Assembly (NCBI RefSeq): GCF_026240945.1
Contig: NZ_JAPFPY010000003.1
Coordinates: 124,001-188,000, forward strand
Reading direction: 5' to 3'
From: Mycolicibacterium sp. J2
Lineage (GTDB): Bacteria > Actinomycetota > Actinomycetes > Mycobacteriales > Mycobacteriaceae
DNA length: 64,000 nucleotides
The notes under the pieces were generated by a model. It ran no database searches and had not been told where the DNA came from. It was given only the letters and a program-made list of their open reading frames with translations. The position numbers and the translations under genes were made by a program. Positions 39,700-49,773 of this stretch are shown one piece after another. How positions within the stretch are numbered: the first letter of the stretch is position 1; each line of letters begins with the position of its first letter.

Positions 39700-41180
39700 A
39701 ACTCCCCCGCGTCCACCGCGTCCTTGGTGTGCTGGGCCCGCGCGATATCCCGCGCGGAGAACCCGATGAACAGGGCGGCCACCCCGACCAGCACCGCGAT
39801 CGCGGCGATCCACAGCAGTGAGTACGTGTAGCCGTGACCGAGCGCGTCCAGCTGGGCCGGTGTCATCTGCCCGACCGGGCCGGTGGTGCCGCCGAGGTAC
39901 AGGGTGCGTGAGGTCTGTACCGCCTGGATCACCACCAGCACCAACGGCCCGCCCAGGTTGTAGACCATCAACGTCACCGACGACACCGGGCCGATTTCGC
40001 GGGGCCCGACCTTGGCCAGTGTGCACAACGGCAGGATCACCGAGATGACGCCGATGCCGGCGCCACCGACCACCACCGGCAGGAACAGGTCGGGGAAGTA
40101 CGGGATGGAGCGGTCCAGCGTGGAACCGAACAGCATCGCCGCCAGCACCAGCGCGCCGCCCCCGATGATCACCCACCGCGGTGCCACCCGCGGCGCCAGC
40201 CGGGTGGCAACCACGTTGCCGACCATGAATGCCAGCGCGAACGGCATGAAGCAGATCCCGGCCCGCAACGGCGAGTAGCCGAGCACGTCCTGCACCAGCA
40301 GGCCGATCATCACGCTCAGCGTCAGCATCACCCCGCCGGCCAGGAAGTAGGCGGCGAAGGAGGCCACCCGGTTGCGATCGTCGAACATCGACAGCGGTAC
40401 CAGCGGGTTGTCCGCACCGCGTTCGTCGAGCAGGAAGGCGACGAAGAACACCACGGCCGCCACCGCGGCGCCGATCACCCAGGGATCGGTCCAGCCCAGC
40501 GGCGGGCCCTGGGTGAACACCAGCACCCCGCAGGTACAGGCCAGGGTTGCCAGCAGCGCTCCGGTGACATCGAGCTTGAGCCGCGCCTGACGCGTCTCGG
40601 CGAGCCTGGTCACCGCGATCCAGACGATCACGATGCCGATCGGCACATTGACCAGGAAGGCCAGCCGCCACGACAGCCCGGTGAGCGCACCGCCGAGCAC
40701 CAGTCCGAGTACCGAACCCAGACCCTGCATGGCCGCCGACACCGCCAGTGCCTGGTTGCGGGCCTGCCCGACGGCGAAGGTGGTGGCGATCAGGGCCAGG
40801 CCGGTGGGCGCGGCCACCGCAGCCCCGACGCCCTGCACGGCCCGCGCGGCGATCAGGGTGTACGGCTCGGTGGCCAGCCCGCACACCAGCGAGGCGATGG
40901 TGAAGACCCCGACCCCGGAGATGAAGGCCCGTTTGTGCCCGATGGCGTCGCCTACCCGGCCGCCGAGCAGCAGCAGCCCGCCGAAGGTCAGCACGTAGGC
41001 GGTGATCACCCAGCTCTTGGCGGCGTCGGACATGGCCAGCTCGGCCTGCATGCGGGGCAACGCGACGATGACGATGGTGCCGTCCAGCGTCGACATCAGC
41101 TGCATACCGGTGATCGCGACGATCGCGACCCCGAGCACACGATCCGACAAGCGCGGGACAGCACGGTCTGACGCCGACAT
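39696..41180 (-). CDS. EfpA-like MFS drug:H+ antiporter (DHA2, paralogue)
   Basis: 494 residues and 14 predicted transmembrane helices. DHA2 motifs: GMQLMSTLDGTIVIVALPRM, WVITAYVLTFGGLLLLGGRV, GDAIGHKRAF and the helix-5 antiporter motif LGSVLGLVLGGALTGLSWRL. It shares motif order and C-terminal TSRTLYLGGTTGPVGQM with the neighbouring efpA, so the two are paralogues. ATG 41180 follows TAGGGT by 8 nt. Cotranscribed with the VOC protein gene. Substrates unknown. Confidence 0.9.
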   Translation of the reverse strand: MSASDRAVPRLSDRVLGVAIVAITGMQLMSTLDGTIVIVALPRMQAELAMSDAAKSWVITAYVLTFGGLLLLGGRVGDAIGHKRAFISGVGVFTIASLVCGLATEPYTLIAARAVQGVGAAVAAPTGLALIATTFAVGQARNQALAVSAAMQGLGSVLGLVLGGALTGLSWRLAFLVNVPIGIVIVWIAVTRLAETRQARLKLDVTGALLATLACTCGVLVFTQGPPLGWTDPWVIGAAVAAVVFFVAFLLDERGADNPLVPLSMFDDRNRVASFAAYFLAGGVMLTLSVMIGLLVQDVLGYSPLRAGICFMPFALAFMVGNVVATRLAPRVAPRWVIIGGGALVLAAMLFGSTLDRSIPYFPDLFLPVVVGGAGIGVISVILPLCTLAKVGPREIGPVSSVTLMVYNLGGPLVLVVIQAVQTSRTLYLGGTTGPVGQMTPAQLDALGHGYTYSLLWIAAIAVLVGVAALFIGFSARDIARAQHTKDAVDAGEL

Positions 41181-41188
41181 GACACCCG

Positions 41189-41194
41189 ACCCTA
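41189..41194 (-). promoter_or_regulatory. -10 box of EfpA-like paralogue
   Basis: Minus-strand TAGGGT ending 8 nt before ATG 41180. Confidence 0.45.
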
Positions 41195-41220
41195 CCGAGC
41201 GCGCGGCACTCCCCGCCCGA

Positions 41221-42555
41221 TCACGCGTCGTGTAGCGCGGCGACGGGCTGGGGCGGCACGGTCGGCGTGCCGATGCGGCCGGCCAGCCACGGCAGCGTGG
41301 CCGCGAAGGCCTGGGCCGCGAACGGCCAGTCGTGCCTGCCCGGCCAGGACTGCACGGAGCAGGCGATCCCGTAGCCGCTCCCCAGTCCGCACAGGGTGCG
41401 TGCGGCGACGTCTTGGCCCTCGGGATTGGCCAGCGGATCCCGGCCCGGACCCCCGTCGGGCACCACGAACAGTGCCGAGAGATCACGGTAGGGGCCGTGC
41501 CTGTGCATCACGGTGGCGGGATCGAAGTCGGCCCAGGCGTCGGCGTCGCCGCCGAACAACCGGTCGATGGTCTGCTGCCGGCTGCCCGAATTGGGGCCGA
41601 GATCACCGGCGATGTCGACGAAGGCGCTGAACATCTCGGGCCGACGCACCGCAAGTTCCACCGCGCAGGTACCGCCCATGGACCAGCCCATGATGCCCCA
41701 GCCGGCACGGTCCTGGCTCACCCCGAAATTCGAGATCATGTACGGAACCACGTCTTTGGTGAGGTGCAGGGAGGCGTTGCCGCGCGCGCCGTTGACGCAT
41801 TCGGTGTCGTTGTCGAAGCTGCCGGTCGGATCGACGAACACGAAGACCGGTGCGTTACCGCCGTGCGCGGAGGCGAAGCCGTCGATGATCGCCGCCGCAT
41901 TACCGGCGCGCAACCAGTCCGCGGGCGTGTTGAGCTGTGCGCCGATCATCATCACCGTCGGCAGTTTGGGTGGCGGATTACTGGCGAACCAGGCCGGCGG
42001 CAGATAGACCAGCTCGTCGCGGTGGCCGAAATTGGACGCCGCCGCGCTGATCGTCACCGGCAGGACCACGCCGTGCTCGGGACGGACATGAGCCAGTTGC
42101 AGCTCCGTGACGGTCATCCGGTCGGCCTGATCGGGCACGGCGGGGTCGGTGAGCCGACTCCAGGCGCTGCCGACCGTCGGGAAGTATCCGACCCACAGGT
42201 TGACCAGCAGCGCCGCGCACAACGCACAGGCGGGCACCGCCGCCAGGGAGACGGCGCGGCGCCACCACCGGGCCCGCAGCCAGCCGAGCACGGCGACGAC
42301 GGCGCAGAAACCCATCAAGGCGATCCACACCCACAGGCGGTGCGGGGCGGGGTCGCCCGCGATGCCGACGGAACCGAGATACGCGTGCGCCGCACCGGCC
42401 AGCCCGAGACCGCCCACCGCGGCCGCCGTGAACACGAGCCGGCTCACGCGACGGATCACGGCCAGGGCCACCAGCGCCAGCACGGCACACTCGATCAGGG
42501 TCGGCAACGGGCCATGGGTCAACGCCAGGCTGCCGAGGTACCGCCACCCCATCAC
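41221..42555 (-). CDS. membrane-anchored esterase (PF00756-type)
   Basis: 444 residues. Four hydrophobic helices fill residues 1-135, then an extracytoplasmic alpha/beta hydrolase domain: YLPPAWFASNPPPKLPTVMM, FVDPTGSFDNDTECVNG, and the nucleophile elbow GWSMGG in GIMGWSMGGTCAVELA. The His is probably in WPGRHDWPFAAQAF. This architecture resembles mycolyltransferase-fold esterases with TM anchors. No SD precedes the ATG; TAACCT at 42593-42588 could be its -10. It separates the two EfpA paralogues. Confidence 0.8.
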   Translation of the reverse strand: MMGWRYLGSLALTHGPLPTLIECAVLALVALAVIRRVSRLVFTAAAVGGLGLAGAAHAYLGSVGIAGDPAPHRLWVWIALMGFCAVVAVLGWLRARWWRRAVSLAAVPACALCAALLVNLWVGYFPTVGSAWSRLTDPAVPDQADRMTVTELQLAHVRPEHGVVLPVTISAAASNFGHRDELVYLPPAWFASNPPPKLPTVMMIGAQLNTPADWLRAGNAAAIIDGFASAHGGNAPVFVFVDPTGSFDNDTECVNGARGNASLHLTKDVVPYMISNFGVSQDRAGWGIMGWSMGGTCAVELAVRRPEMFSAFVDIAGDLGPNSGSRQQTIDRLFGGDADAWADFDPATVMHRHGPYRDLSALFVVPDGGPGRDPLANPEGQDVAARTLCGLGSGYGIACSVQSWPGRHDWPFAAQAFAATLPWLAGRIGTPTVPPQPVAALHDA

Positions 42556-42622
42556 TCAGGAGGTGCGGGTGGCCGGGTCACGGCGCCAGGTTAGAACCCG
42601 CGGCTGTGGGTCGACTGAACGT

Positions 42623-44185
42623 CTAGTCCAGTTCGCCGGCGTCCAGCGCGTCCTTGACTTCCTGCGCGTGCGCGACCTCTTCGGCGGTGTAGCGGATGAG
42701 CAGCGCGACGGCGCCCACCAGCACCGCCACCGCGGCCACCCACAGCAGGCCGTAGGTGTAGCCCTGGTCCAAGGCGTGCAGCTGCGCGGGGTTCATGTTC
42801 TTCACCGGTCCGGTGGTCCCGCCCAGGTACAGGGTCCGCGAGGTGATCACGGCCTGGATGATGGCCAGCACCACGGGCCCGCCCAGGTTCTGCAACATGA
42901 GCGCGATCGCCGACACCGGCCCGATCTCGTCGAACCCGACACCGGCGATCGCCGAGACGGTCAGCGGAACCACGATCATGCCGATACCGAAGCCGCCGAC
43001 GGTGATGGGCAGCACCAGGTTCGGGAAGTACGGGATGCCGGCGTTGAGCGTCGAACCATAGATCATGGCGCCGAGCACCAGGACGCCGCCGGAGATGACC
43101 AGCACCCGGGGCGAGAACTTGGAGACCAGCACCGAGGAGGCGCCCAGTCCGATGCCGAGCGCGATGACGAACGGGATGAAGCCGATACCCGCTTTGAGCG
43201 CGCTGTAGCCCATGATGTCCTGCACGTACAGCCCGATCAGAACGGTCAGCGTGAACATCACGCCGCCGGCCAGGAACACCGCGGCCAGCGTGGCGACCCG
43301 GTTGCGCTCCCGGAACAGCGAGAACGGGACGACGGGGTTCTCCGCGGTGCGCTCCACGTACAGGAATGCCAGGCCGAACAGGGCTGCCGCGGCACCGGAG
43401 ACCAGGGTGATCGGCGACAACCAGCCCTGCTCGGGGCCCATCGAGAAGCCGAACACCGCCGCAGTGCAGGCCAGGGTGGCCAGGATGGCGCCCGCGGCAT
43501 CCAGCTTCATCGGGGCCCGGTCGGTTTCCTGCAGGTTCTTGCGGGCCAACAGGATCATCACCAGCCCGATCGGGATGTTGACCAGGAAGGCCAGCCGCCA
43601 CGACACCTCGGTGAGCGCGCCGCCCACCACCAGGCCCATGACCGAGCCCACGCCGGTCATCGCCGCGAACACGGCGGTGGCGGCGTTACGCGCCGGCCCC
43701 TTGGGGAAGGTGGTGGCGACCAGCGCCAGGCCCGTCGGCGAGGCGATCGCCGAACCGACACCCTGCAGCAGCCGGGCGATGACCAGCGTGGCCTCGTCCC
43801 ATGCCACCCCGCACAGCACCGAGGCGATGGTGAACAGCGCCACGCCGACGATGAAGGTGCGTTTGCGGCCGATGGTGTCGCCGAGGCGACCACCCAGCAG
43901 CATGAGGCCACCGAAGGTCAGCACATACGCGGTGATCACCCAGCTGCGGCCGGCGTCGGAGAGTCCCAGTTCATCCTGGATCTTGGGCAGCGCGACGATG
44001 GCCACGGTGCTGTCCATGGTGGCCAGCAGCTGCATACCGCCGATGGCGATGACCGCGGCGATGAAGTTCCAGGACGGCAACCAGGCCGGCAGCCGGTTGT
44101 TGCGCCCTGGCCCGTCCTGCTCGATACGCATCGGCAACGCGCGATTGTTTCCGCGCGCGCGCTCGGCGTCGTTGAGAGCCGTCAT
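42623..44185 (-). CDS. efpA: MFS efflux pump EfpA
   Basis: 520 residues, 14 transmembrane helices, QacA/DHA2 group. It begins MTALNDAERARGNNRALPMR and continues FIAAVIAIGGMQLLATMDST, VAIVALPKIQDELGLSDAGR, GRLGDTIGRKRTF and TSRTLYLGGTTGPVKNMNPA, matching the recalled Rv2846c closely. Inner membrane; exports drugs or lipids in the family. TAAGAT on the minus strand (44209-44204) could start it 12 nt upstream, with TAAGG as SD. It follows cysG by 32 bp. Confidence 0.95.
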   Translation of the reverse strand: MTALNDAERARGNNRALPMRIEQDGPGRNNRLPAWLPSWNFIAAVIAIGGMQLLATMDSTVAIVALPKIQDELGLSDAGRSWVITAYVLTFGGLMLLGGRLGDTIGRKRTFIVGVALFTIASVLCGVAWDEATLVIARLLQGVGSAIASPTGLALVATTFPKGPARNAATAVFAAMTGVGSVMGLVVGGALTEVSWRLAFLVNIPIGLVMILLARKNLQETDRAPMKLDAAGAILATLACTAAVFGFSMGPEQGWLSPITLVSGAAAALFGLAFLYVERTAENPVVPFSLFRERNRVATLAAVFLAGGVMFTLTVLIGLYVQDIMGYSALKAGIGFIPFVIALGIGLGASSVLVSKFSPRVLVISGGVLVLGAMIYGSTLNAGIPYFPNLVLPITVGGFGIGMIVVPLTVSAIAGVGFDEIGPVSAIALMLQNLGGPVVLAIIQAVITSRTLYLGGTTGPVKNMNPAQLHALDQGYTYGLLWVAAVAVLVGAVALLIRYTAEEVAHAQEVKDALDAGELD

Positions 44186-44217
44186 ACCGGTTACCTTACA
44201 GTAATCTTAAGAATCCT

Positions 44218-45417
44218 TTAACTGCCGAAACCGGCGACAGCCCCGATCACGATGATTGCGGGCGGTCTGATGCCCTCGCTGCGGACGGTTTCGGCGACAT
44301 CGGTGAGCGTCGCCCGCACCGTCCGCTGCGCGGCGGTGGTGCCGTGCTGAACCACCAGAACCGGCGTATCCGCTGGTCGGCCGCCCGCCAGCAGCGCGTC
44401 GGCGAACAACTCGATGCGCTCGACGGCCATCAGCAGCACGATGGTGCCGGTCAGCTGGGCCAGCGCATTCCAATTCACTAACGATTCGGGGTGGCCCGGC
44501 GCAACATGGCCGCTGACCACCACGAATTCGTGGTTGACGGCCCGATGCGTGACCGGGGCGCCGGCCAGCGCAGGCACCGCTATGGCACTGGTCACACCGG
44601 GCACGACGGTCACCGGAATCCCGGCTTCGGCGCAGGCGAGCACCTCTTCGTAGCCGCGGGCGAAGACGAACGGGTCGCCCCCCTTGAGGCGCACCACGAA
44701 CTTGCCGGCCCTGGCCCGTTCGATGAGGACGTTGTTGATGGCCTCTTGTGCCATCGCGCGGCCGTACGGGATCTTGGCGGCGTCGATCACCTCGACGTGC
44801 GGCGCCAGCTCGGCGAGCAATTCCGGTGGGGCGAGCCGGTCGGCGACCACGACATCGGCCAGGGCCAGCAGCCGGCGGCCCCGCACGGTGATCAGCTCGG
44901 GGTCGCCCGGCCCCCCACCGACCAGCGCCACCCCCTCGTGCACGGTGTCGGGGGCGTGGGCGCTGATCACCCCGCTGGCGAGCGCCTCGTGGATGGCGGT
45001 GCGGATGGCCGCCGAACGGCGGTGCTCGCCGCCGGCCAGCACACCGACCGACAGCCCGTCGAACTCGAAGGAGGCCGGGGTGACCGCGGTGCCCTCGCGG
45101 GCGACGTCGGCGCGGACACAGAAGATGCGGCGCCGCTCGGCCCCGGCGACGATGGCGGCGTTGACCTCCGGGTCATCGGTGGCGGCCAGCACATACCAGG
45201 CGCCGTCCAAGTCGTCGTCACGAAAATCGCGCAGCGTCAGGGTCATCGGGTGCATGGCTTCGACGGCGGGCGTGGCGGCGCGGGTGATCACGTGGACATC
45301 GGCCCCCACCGAGATCAGCAACGGCAGCCGGCGCTGGGCCACGCTGCCGCCGCCCACGACGACCACTTTGCGCCCGTCCAGGCGCAGACCGACGAGGTAG
45401 GCGTTCTCCGAACTCAA
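44218..45417 (-). CDS. cysG: siroheme synthase CysG (fused)
   Basis: 399 residues. The N-terminal precorrin-2 dehydrogenase/ferrochelatase-like part is at 1-150 (KVVVVGGGSVAQRRLPLLIS, LAATDDPEVNAAIVAGAERR). The C-terminal uroporphyrinogen-III methyltransferase is at about 160-399 (VALVGGGPGDPELITVRGRR, VVRLKGGDPFVFARGYEEV). Together they make siroheme and feed precorrin-2 to cobalamin. TTG 45417 is preferred because GGAGGAG lies 5-6 nt upstream and the protein then aligns with the recalled Rv2847c start. Confidence 0.93.
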   Translation of the reverse strand: MSSENAYLVGLRLDGRKVVVVGGGSVAQRRLPLLISVGADVHVITRAATPAVEAMHPMTLTLRDFRDDDLDGAWYVLAATDDPEVNAAIVAGAERRRIFCVRADVAREGTAVTPASFEFDGLSVGVLAGGEHRRSAAIRTAIHEALASGVISAHAPDTVHEGVALVGGGPGDPELITVRGRRLLALADVVVADRLAPPELLAELAPHVEVIDAAKIPYGRAMAQEAINNVLIERARAGKFVVRLKGGDPFVFARGYEEVLACAEAGIPVTVVPGVTSAIAVPALAGAPVTHRAVNHEFVVVSGHVAPGHPESLVNWNALAQLTGTIVLLMAVERIELFADALLAGGRPADTPVLVVQHGTTAAQRTVRATLTDVAETVRSEGIRPPAIIVIGAVAGFGS

Positions 45418-45445
45418 ATTGCTCCTCCGTCGGCGGCACTCACTG

Positions 45446-46807
45446 TCACGCGCTGAGCTTAAAGGTTTGCGCCGCGGCCACGAACCGGGTGATGGCGAGC
45501 GGGTGGGCGGCCGGATGGGTGTGCAGGTAACCGGCGTGCACACCCCGGTGCACGACACCGTCGACGGCCCGGCGGGCGGCCGAACCGGCAAACGCCCATG
45601 CCTGATCGTAGTCGGCCGCGAAAGTGACTGTGGTGCGGTGAAATTCGTGCCCGGTGACGCGCTCACCGACCCGGTGCAGCGCCGAATCCGAGACCGCCAC
45701 CGCGTCGCGGTAGCCCAGCGTCAGCCGCTCGGTGAACCGCGCCGAGCCCGTCAGCACCCCGCACATCGGCGCACCGTCCAGGTCGTCGACCAGGTAGGTC
45801 AGCCCGGCACATTCGGCGTGCACCGGGGCGCCCGCACCGGCCAGCGCGCGGATCTGCGAGCGCACCGCAGCATTGGCCGACAGCTCGGCGGTGAACTGCT
45901 CGGGAAAGCCTCCGGGTATCACCACCGCGGACGTGCCGGTGGGTAGCCCCTCGACCAAGGGGTCGAAGTCGACGACATCGGCGCCGGCGGCCACGAGCAG
46001 TTCCCGGTGCTCGGCGTAGCCGAAGCTGAAGGCCCGCCCCGCCGCCAAAGCGACCGTCACGTCCCGGACCGGTTCGGCCGTCGCCGGGCTCCACGGCGCG
46101 GCGGTGACACCGGCGCCGGCGGCGGCCAGCACGGCGGGCACGTCGACGTGCCGGGCGACCAGATCCGTCATCGCCGCAACGGCATCGGTCGCACGTTGAC
46201 CGTATTCGACGGCGGTGACCAGTCCGAGGTGACGCGAGGGCACTTCGAGTTCGGCCGTCCGCGGGACCGCCCCGAGCACCGGGATACCGGCGTGCTCGCA
46301 CGCCTGCCGCAGCACCTGCTCATGCCGCGGCGATCCCACCCGGTTGAGGATCACCCCGGCAAAGCGCAGCGTGGTATCGAAGGTCGAAAACCCGTGCAGC
46401 AGTGCGGCAATGCTCTGACTCTGGCCGCGGGCGTCCACCACCAGCACCACCGGGGCGCCGAGCAGTCCGGCGACCTGGGCGGTGGAACCGCGGGCCGGGC
46501 CGGCATGCTCGGCGATGCGCCCGTCGAACAGGCCCATCACGCCTTCGACGACCGCGATGTCCGCGCCGGCGCTGCCGTGCCGGTACAGCGGGCCGATCAG
46601 GTCCTCCCCCACCAGCACCGGATCCAGGTTGCGTCCGGGCACCCCGGCGGCCAGCGCGTGGTAGCCGGGGTCGATGAAGTCCGGCCCGACCTTGAACGGG
46701 GCGACTCGGCGCCCGGCCCGGCGCAGCGCGCCCATCAGGCCGGTGGCCAGCGTGGTCTTGCCGCTGCCCGACGCGGGGGCGGCGATGACGACCGCGGGCG
46801 TCACCAT
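45446..46807 (-). CDS. cobB: cobyrinic/hydrogenobyrinic acid a,c-diamide synthase
   Basis: 453 residues. ATP- and glutamine-dependent amidation of the corrin a and c side chains. The N-terminal synthetase has the P-loop VIAAPASGSGKTTLATGLMG and KVGPDFIDPGYHALAAG. The C-terminal class I glutamine amidotransferase has VIPGGFPEQF and the Cys in VHAECAGLTYLVDDL. ATG 46807 is 13 nt past cobO. Part of the chelatase-cobO-cobB-cysG run. Confidence 0.95.
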   Translation of the reverse strand: MVTPAVVIAAPASGSGKTTLATGLMGALRRAGRRVAPFKVGPDFIDPGYHALAAGVPGRNLDPVLVGEDLIGPLYRHGSAGADIAVVEGVMGLFDGRIAEHAGPARGSTAQVAGLLGAPVVLVVDARGQSQSIAALLHGFSTFDTTLRFAGVILNRVGSPRHEQVLRQACEHAGIPVLGAVPRTAELEVPSRHLGLVTAVEYGQRATDAVAAMTDLVARHVDVPAVLAAAGAGVTAAPWSPATAEPVRDVTVALAAGRAFSFGYAEHRELLVAAGADVVDFDPLVEGLPTGTSAVVIPGGFPEQFTAELSANAAVRSQIRALAGAGAPVHAECAGLTYLVDDLDGAPMCGVLTGSARFTERLTLGYRDAVAVSDSALHRVGERVTGHEFHRTTVTFAADYDQAWAFAGSAARRAVDGVVHRGVHAGYLHTHPAAHPLAITRFVAAAQTFKLSA

Positions 46808-46820
46808 CGGCGCACCGTGG

Positions 46821-47435
46821 TTACCACTCGATGCCCCGCTGACCCTTGCGGCCGGCGTCCATCGGGTGCTTGACCTTGGTCATCTCGGTGACCAGGTCGG
46901 CGGCGTCCAGAAGCGCTTGCGGCGCATCGCGACCGGTGATCACCACGTGCTGGTTGCCGGGCCGATCGGTGAGCACCTCGACCACCTCGTCGACGGCGAT
47001 CCAGCCCCACTTCAGCGGGTAGGTGAACTCGTCGAGCACGTAGAAGTCGTGCCGTGCCTCGGCGAGCCTGGTCCGGATCTCGGCCCAGCCGTCCCGAGCC
47101 GCCTCGGCGTGATCGACCTCGGATCCGTGCTTACGCGTCCAGGACCAGCCCGAGCCCATCTTGTGCCACTGCACCGGCCCGCCCGCGCCGCGCTCGTCGT
47201 GGAGCTGACCGAGCGCACGAAATGCGCTCTCCTCCCCCACTTTCCACTTCGCACTCTTGACGAACTGGAATACCGCGATATCGAAGCCCTGATTCCAGGC
47301 GCGCAGCGCCATACCGAACGCGGCGGTCGACTTACCCTTGCCGGGCCCGGTGTGCACGGCCAGCAGTGGGGCGTTACGGCGCCCCTTGGTGGTCAGCCCG
47401 TCGTCCGGAATCGCCAGCGGTTGCCCTTGTGGCAT
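46821..47435 (-). CDS. cobO: cob(I)yrinic acid a,c-diamide adenosyltransferase
   Basis: 204 residues. Transfers the adenosyl group from ATP to Co(I)-corrinoids. P-loop HTGPGKGKSTAAFGMALRAW (G30-T37), VFQFVKSAKWKVGEESAF, FYVLDEFTYPLKWGWI and VVITGRDAPQALLDAADLVT are CobA/CobO features. It lies between the chelatase and cobB with short gaps, indicating one operon. Confidence 0.96.
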   Translation of the reverse strand: MPQGQPLAIPDDGLTTKGRRNAPLLAVHTGPGKGKSTAAFGMALRAWNQGFDIAVFQFVKSAKWKVGEESAFRALGQLHDERGAGGPVQWHKMGSGWSWTRKHGSEVDHAEAARDGWAEIRTRLAEARHDFYVLDEFTYPLKWGWIAVDEVVEVLTDRPGNQHVVITGRDAPQALLDAADLVTEMTKVKHPMDAGRKGQRGIEW

Positions 47436-47445
47436 CGGTCATCTC

Positions 47446-49293
47446 CTAGGCTGCTGATTCGACGGCTGCGGATTTGACCAGCGAGGTGAGCTCGCCGGCC
47501 TGCAACTGGCTCAGCCGGACCGCGGGGGCACCCAGCTGCCCGGCCAACCGGGTGGCCAATCCCAGCCGCACATACGAGGTTTCACAGTCCACCACGACGG
47601 CGGCGGTGCCTTCGGCCGCCAGCAGCCGGGCGGCCATCTCGGTGCGGCCCAGCGGGTCGGGGCCGCCGGTGGCCCGCCCGTCGGTGAGCACCACGACCAG
47701 CGGCCGGCGGGCGCGGTCGCGGGCCTTCTCGCGCAGGATCACGTCCCGCGCGGCCAACAAGCCTTGCGCCAGCGGGGTTTTCCCGCCGGTATCGAAGCGG
47801 GCCAACCGTCGTCCGGCGATGTACACCGACGAGGTCGGGGGCAGCAACAGCTGCGCCCGGTCCTGCCGGAAGGTCACCACCGCGACCTTGTCGCGGCGCT
47901 GGTAGGCATCGCGCAGCAGGGACAGCGTGGCACCGCTGACCGCCGACATCCGGTCCCTGGCGGCCATCGAGCCGGAGGCGTCGACGACGAAGATCACCAG
48001 GTTGGCCTCGCGGCCTTCCCGGATCGCGCGCCGGATGTCGTCGGGGCCGATCTGCGGCCGGCCGGCCCGGCGCTGGTTGCCCGCGGCGGCCAGCAGCGAC
48101 GCGAACACGTGCACGCCGTGGCCTTGGCCGGGTACGTCGGTGGCGGCGATGGTGCTGCCGGTGCGGTTGCGGGCCCGCGACCGGCGGCCGGGGGCGCCTT
48201 CTCCGACGCCGGGCACCAGAAGCGCCCTGGTGCGGAACGTGCCCGCGGGCGGCGCACTCTGACGGGTGCCGCCGCTACCGGAATTCTGCTGCGGCGCTTG
48301 ACCGTTCGAGGTCTCCGAGGGTTCCGTCGAGCCACCCCCGTCGGGCGGCTCAGGATCCGGTTCGGGATCCTGGTCGGACTCACCCGCCGCGGCCAGCGCC
48401 TCGTCCAGGCGGTCCTGGTCGAGCCCGGGATCGTCGAACGGGTCCCGGCGGCGCCGATGCGGCAGGGCCAGTTCCGCCGCGATGCGGATGTCCTCTTCTT
48501 GGACGGTATCCGACCGGCGCCAGGCCGCGTGCGCCACAGCGGTACGCGCCAGCACCAAATCAGCGCGCATCCCGTCCACGTCGAAGGCCGCGCACAGGGC
48601 GGCGATCCGCCGTAATTCGCTGTCCGGTAACACCACATCGGCCACGGCTGCCCTGGCCGATGCGATTCGGCCGGCCAGCTCGGCATCCTGGCCGGCGTAA
48701 CGCTCGGCAAAACCCGCGGGGTCGGCCTCGTAGGCGAGCCGTTGCCTGATCACCTCGACACGCACGTCGACATCGCGCGACGCGGCCACGTCCACGGTGA
48801 GCCCGAACCGGTCCAGCAGCTGCGGCCGCAGCTCGCCCTCCTCCGGATTCATGGTGCCCACCAACACGAATCGGGCGTCGTGACTGTGCGAGATACCGTC
48901 GCGTTCGATGTGCACCCGGCCCATCGCGGCCGCATCCAGCAGCACGTCCACCAGGTGGTCGTGCAGCAGGTTGACCTCGTCGACGTAGAGCACGCCGCCG
49001 TGCGCGCGAGCCAGCAGGCCGGGCTGGAAGGCCTGTTCCCCGTCACGCAGCACCCGCTGCAGATCCAGCGAGCCGACCACCCGATCCTCGGTGGCGCCGA
49101 TGGGCAGCTCCACGAGCCTCGCTTCGGCGTCGACCTGGGCCAGCACCGTCGCCAGGCCGCGCACCGCGGTCGATTTGGCGGTGCCCTTCTCCCCGCGGAT
49201 CAACACACCGCCGATATCCGGGCGCACCGCGCACAGGATGAGCGCCAACCGGAGCCGGTCGTGACCCACCAGCGCGCTGAACGGATAGGTCAC
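47446..49293 (-). CDS. fused BchI/BchD-type Mg/Co chelatase subunit
   Basis: 615 residues. The N-terminal AAA+ ATPase has Walker [10 protein letters not shown] at 34-42 and Walker [12 protein letters not shown] at 100-110. An acidic/Pro-rich linker lies at 283-350. The C-terminal VWA domain has MIDAS DASGS at 438-442 and TDGRATGG later. Mycobacteria make no chlorophyll, so this ATPase pair probably drives cobalt insertion by CobN, consistent with its cob neighbours; corresponds to Rv2850c. GTG 49293 overlaps the GNAT stop by 1 nt. Confidence 0.9.
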   Translation of the reverse strand: MTYPFSALVGHDRLRLALILCAVRPDIGGVLIRGEKGTAKSTAVRGLATVLAQVDAEARLVELPIGATEDRVVGSLDLQRVLRDGEQAFQPGLLARAHGGVLYVDEVNLLHDHLVDVLLDAAAMGRVHIERDGISHSHDARFVLVGTMNPEEGELRPQLLDRFGLTVDVAASRDVDVRVEVIRQRLAYEADPAGFAERYAGQDAELAGRIASARAAVADVVLPDSELRRIAALCAAFDVDGMRADLVLARTAVAHAAWRRSDTVQEEDIRIAAELALPHRRRRDPFDDPGLDQDRLDEALAAAGESDQDPEPDPEPPDGGGSTEPSETSNGQAPQQNSGSGGTRQSAPPAGTFRTRALLVPGVGEGAPGRRSRARNRTGSTIAATDVPGQGHGVHVFASLLAAAGNQRRAGRPQIGPDDIRRAIREGREANLVIFVVDASGSMAARDRMSAVSGATLSLLRDAYQRRDKVAVVTFRQDRAQLLLPPTSSVYIAGRRLARFDTGGKTPLAQGLLAARDVILREKARDRARRPLVVVLTDGRATGGPDPLGRTEMAARLLAAEGTAAVVVDCETSYVRLGLATRLAGQLGAPAVRLSQLQAGELTSLVKSAAVESAA

Positions 49294-49760
49294 TACTGCT
49301 GCCCCGCTCCCAGACCCGGTCTGATCATCGGCACGTGCGGAATACCGTCTTCGAGGTATTCGTCGCCGTCGCGGACGAAGCCGTGCGCGCCGTACATGTC
49401 CTGCAGATAGGTCTGCGCGTCGATGCGGCACGGGAAGTCACCCACCTCGGCGATCGCGGCCTGCATCAGCCGGTTGGTGTGGCCGTTGCCGCGCTCGGAA
49501 CGTTTGGTGCACACCCGGCCGATCCGGAACACCTTCTCGCCGCCGGGATGCTCCTCCATCAGGCGCAACGTCGAAATCACCTGGCCCTCGGCATTTTCCA
49601 GCCAGAAGTGCCGGGTCTCGGCGAGCAGGTCGCGGCCGTCCAGCTCGGGGTACGGGCAGGCCTGCTCCACCACGAACACCTCGACGCGCAGTTTGAGGAT
49701 CTCGTAGAGCGTGGCGGCATCGAGATCCTGCGCCCAGCTGCGGCGCAACGCGACCGTCAT
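49293..49760 (-). CDS. ElaA-like GNAT acetyltransferase
   Basis: 155 residues. [20 protein letters not shown] is the ElaA hallmark near the N-terminus, followed by [20 protein letters not shown] and the acetyl-CoA loop [20 protein letters not shown]. The C-terminal [20 protein letters not shown] completes the fold. Target unknown. ATG 49760 is chosen because the longer frame overlaps mqo. Matches Rv2851c in place. Confidence 0.87.
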   Translation of the reverse strand: MTVALRRSWAQDLDAATLYEILKLRVEVFVVEQACPYPELDGRDLLAETRHFWLENAEGQVISTLRLMEEHPGGEKVFRIGRVCTKRSERGNGHTNRLMQAAIAEVGDFPCRIDAQTYLQDMYGAHGFVRDGDEYLEDGIPHVPMIRPGLGAGQQ

Positions 49761-49773
49761 CGACGTACCGGCC

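Noticed and set aside
42149..44221. 690-codon plus-strand frame over efpA
   Set aside because: Shadow of the two minus-strand genes; His/Gln/Asp-rich composition typical of antisense to membrane proteins.
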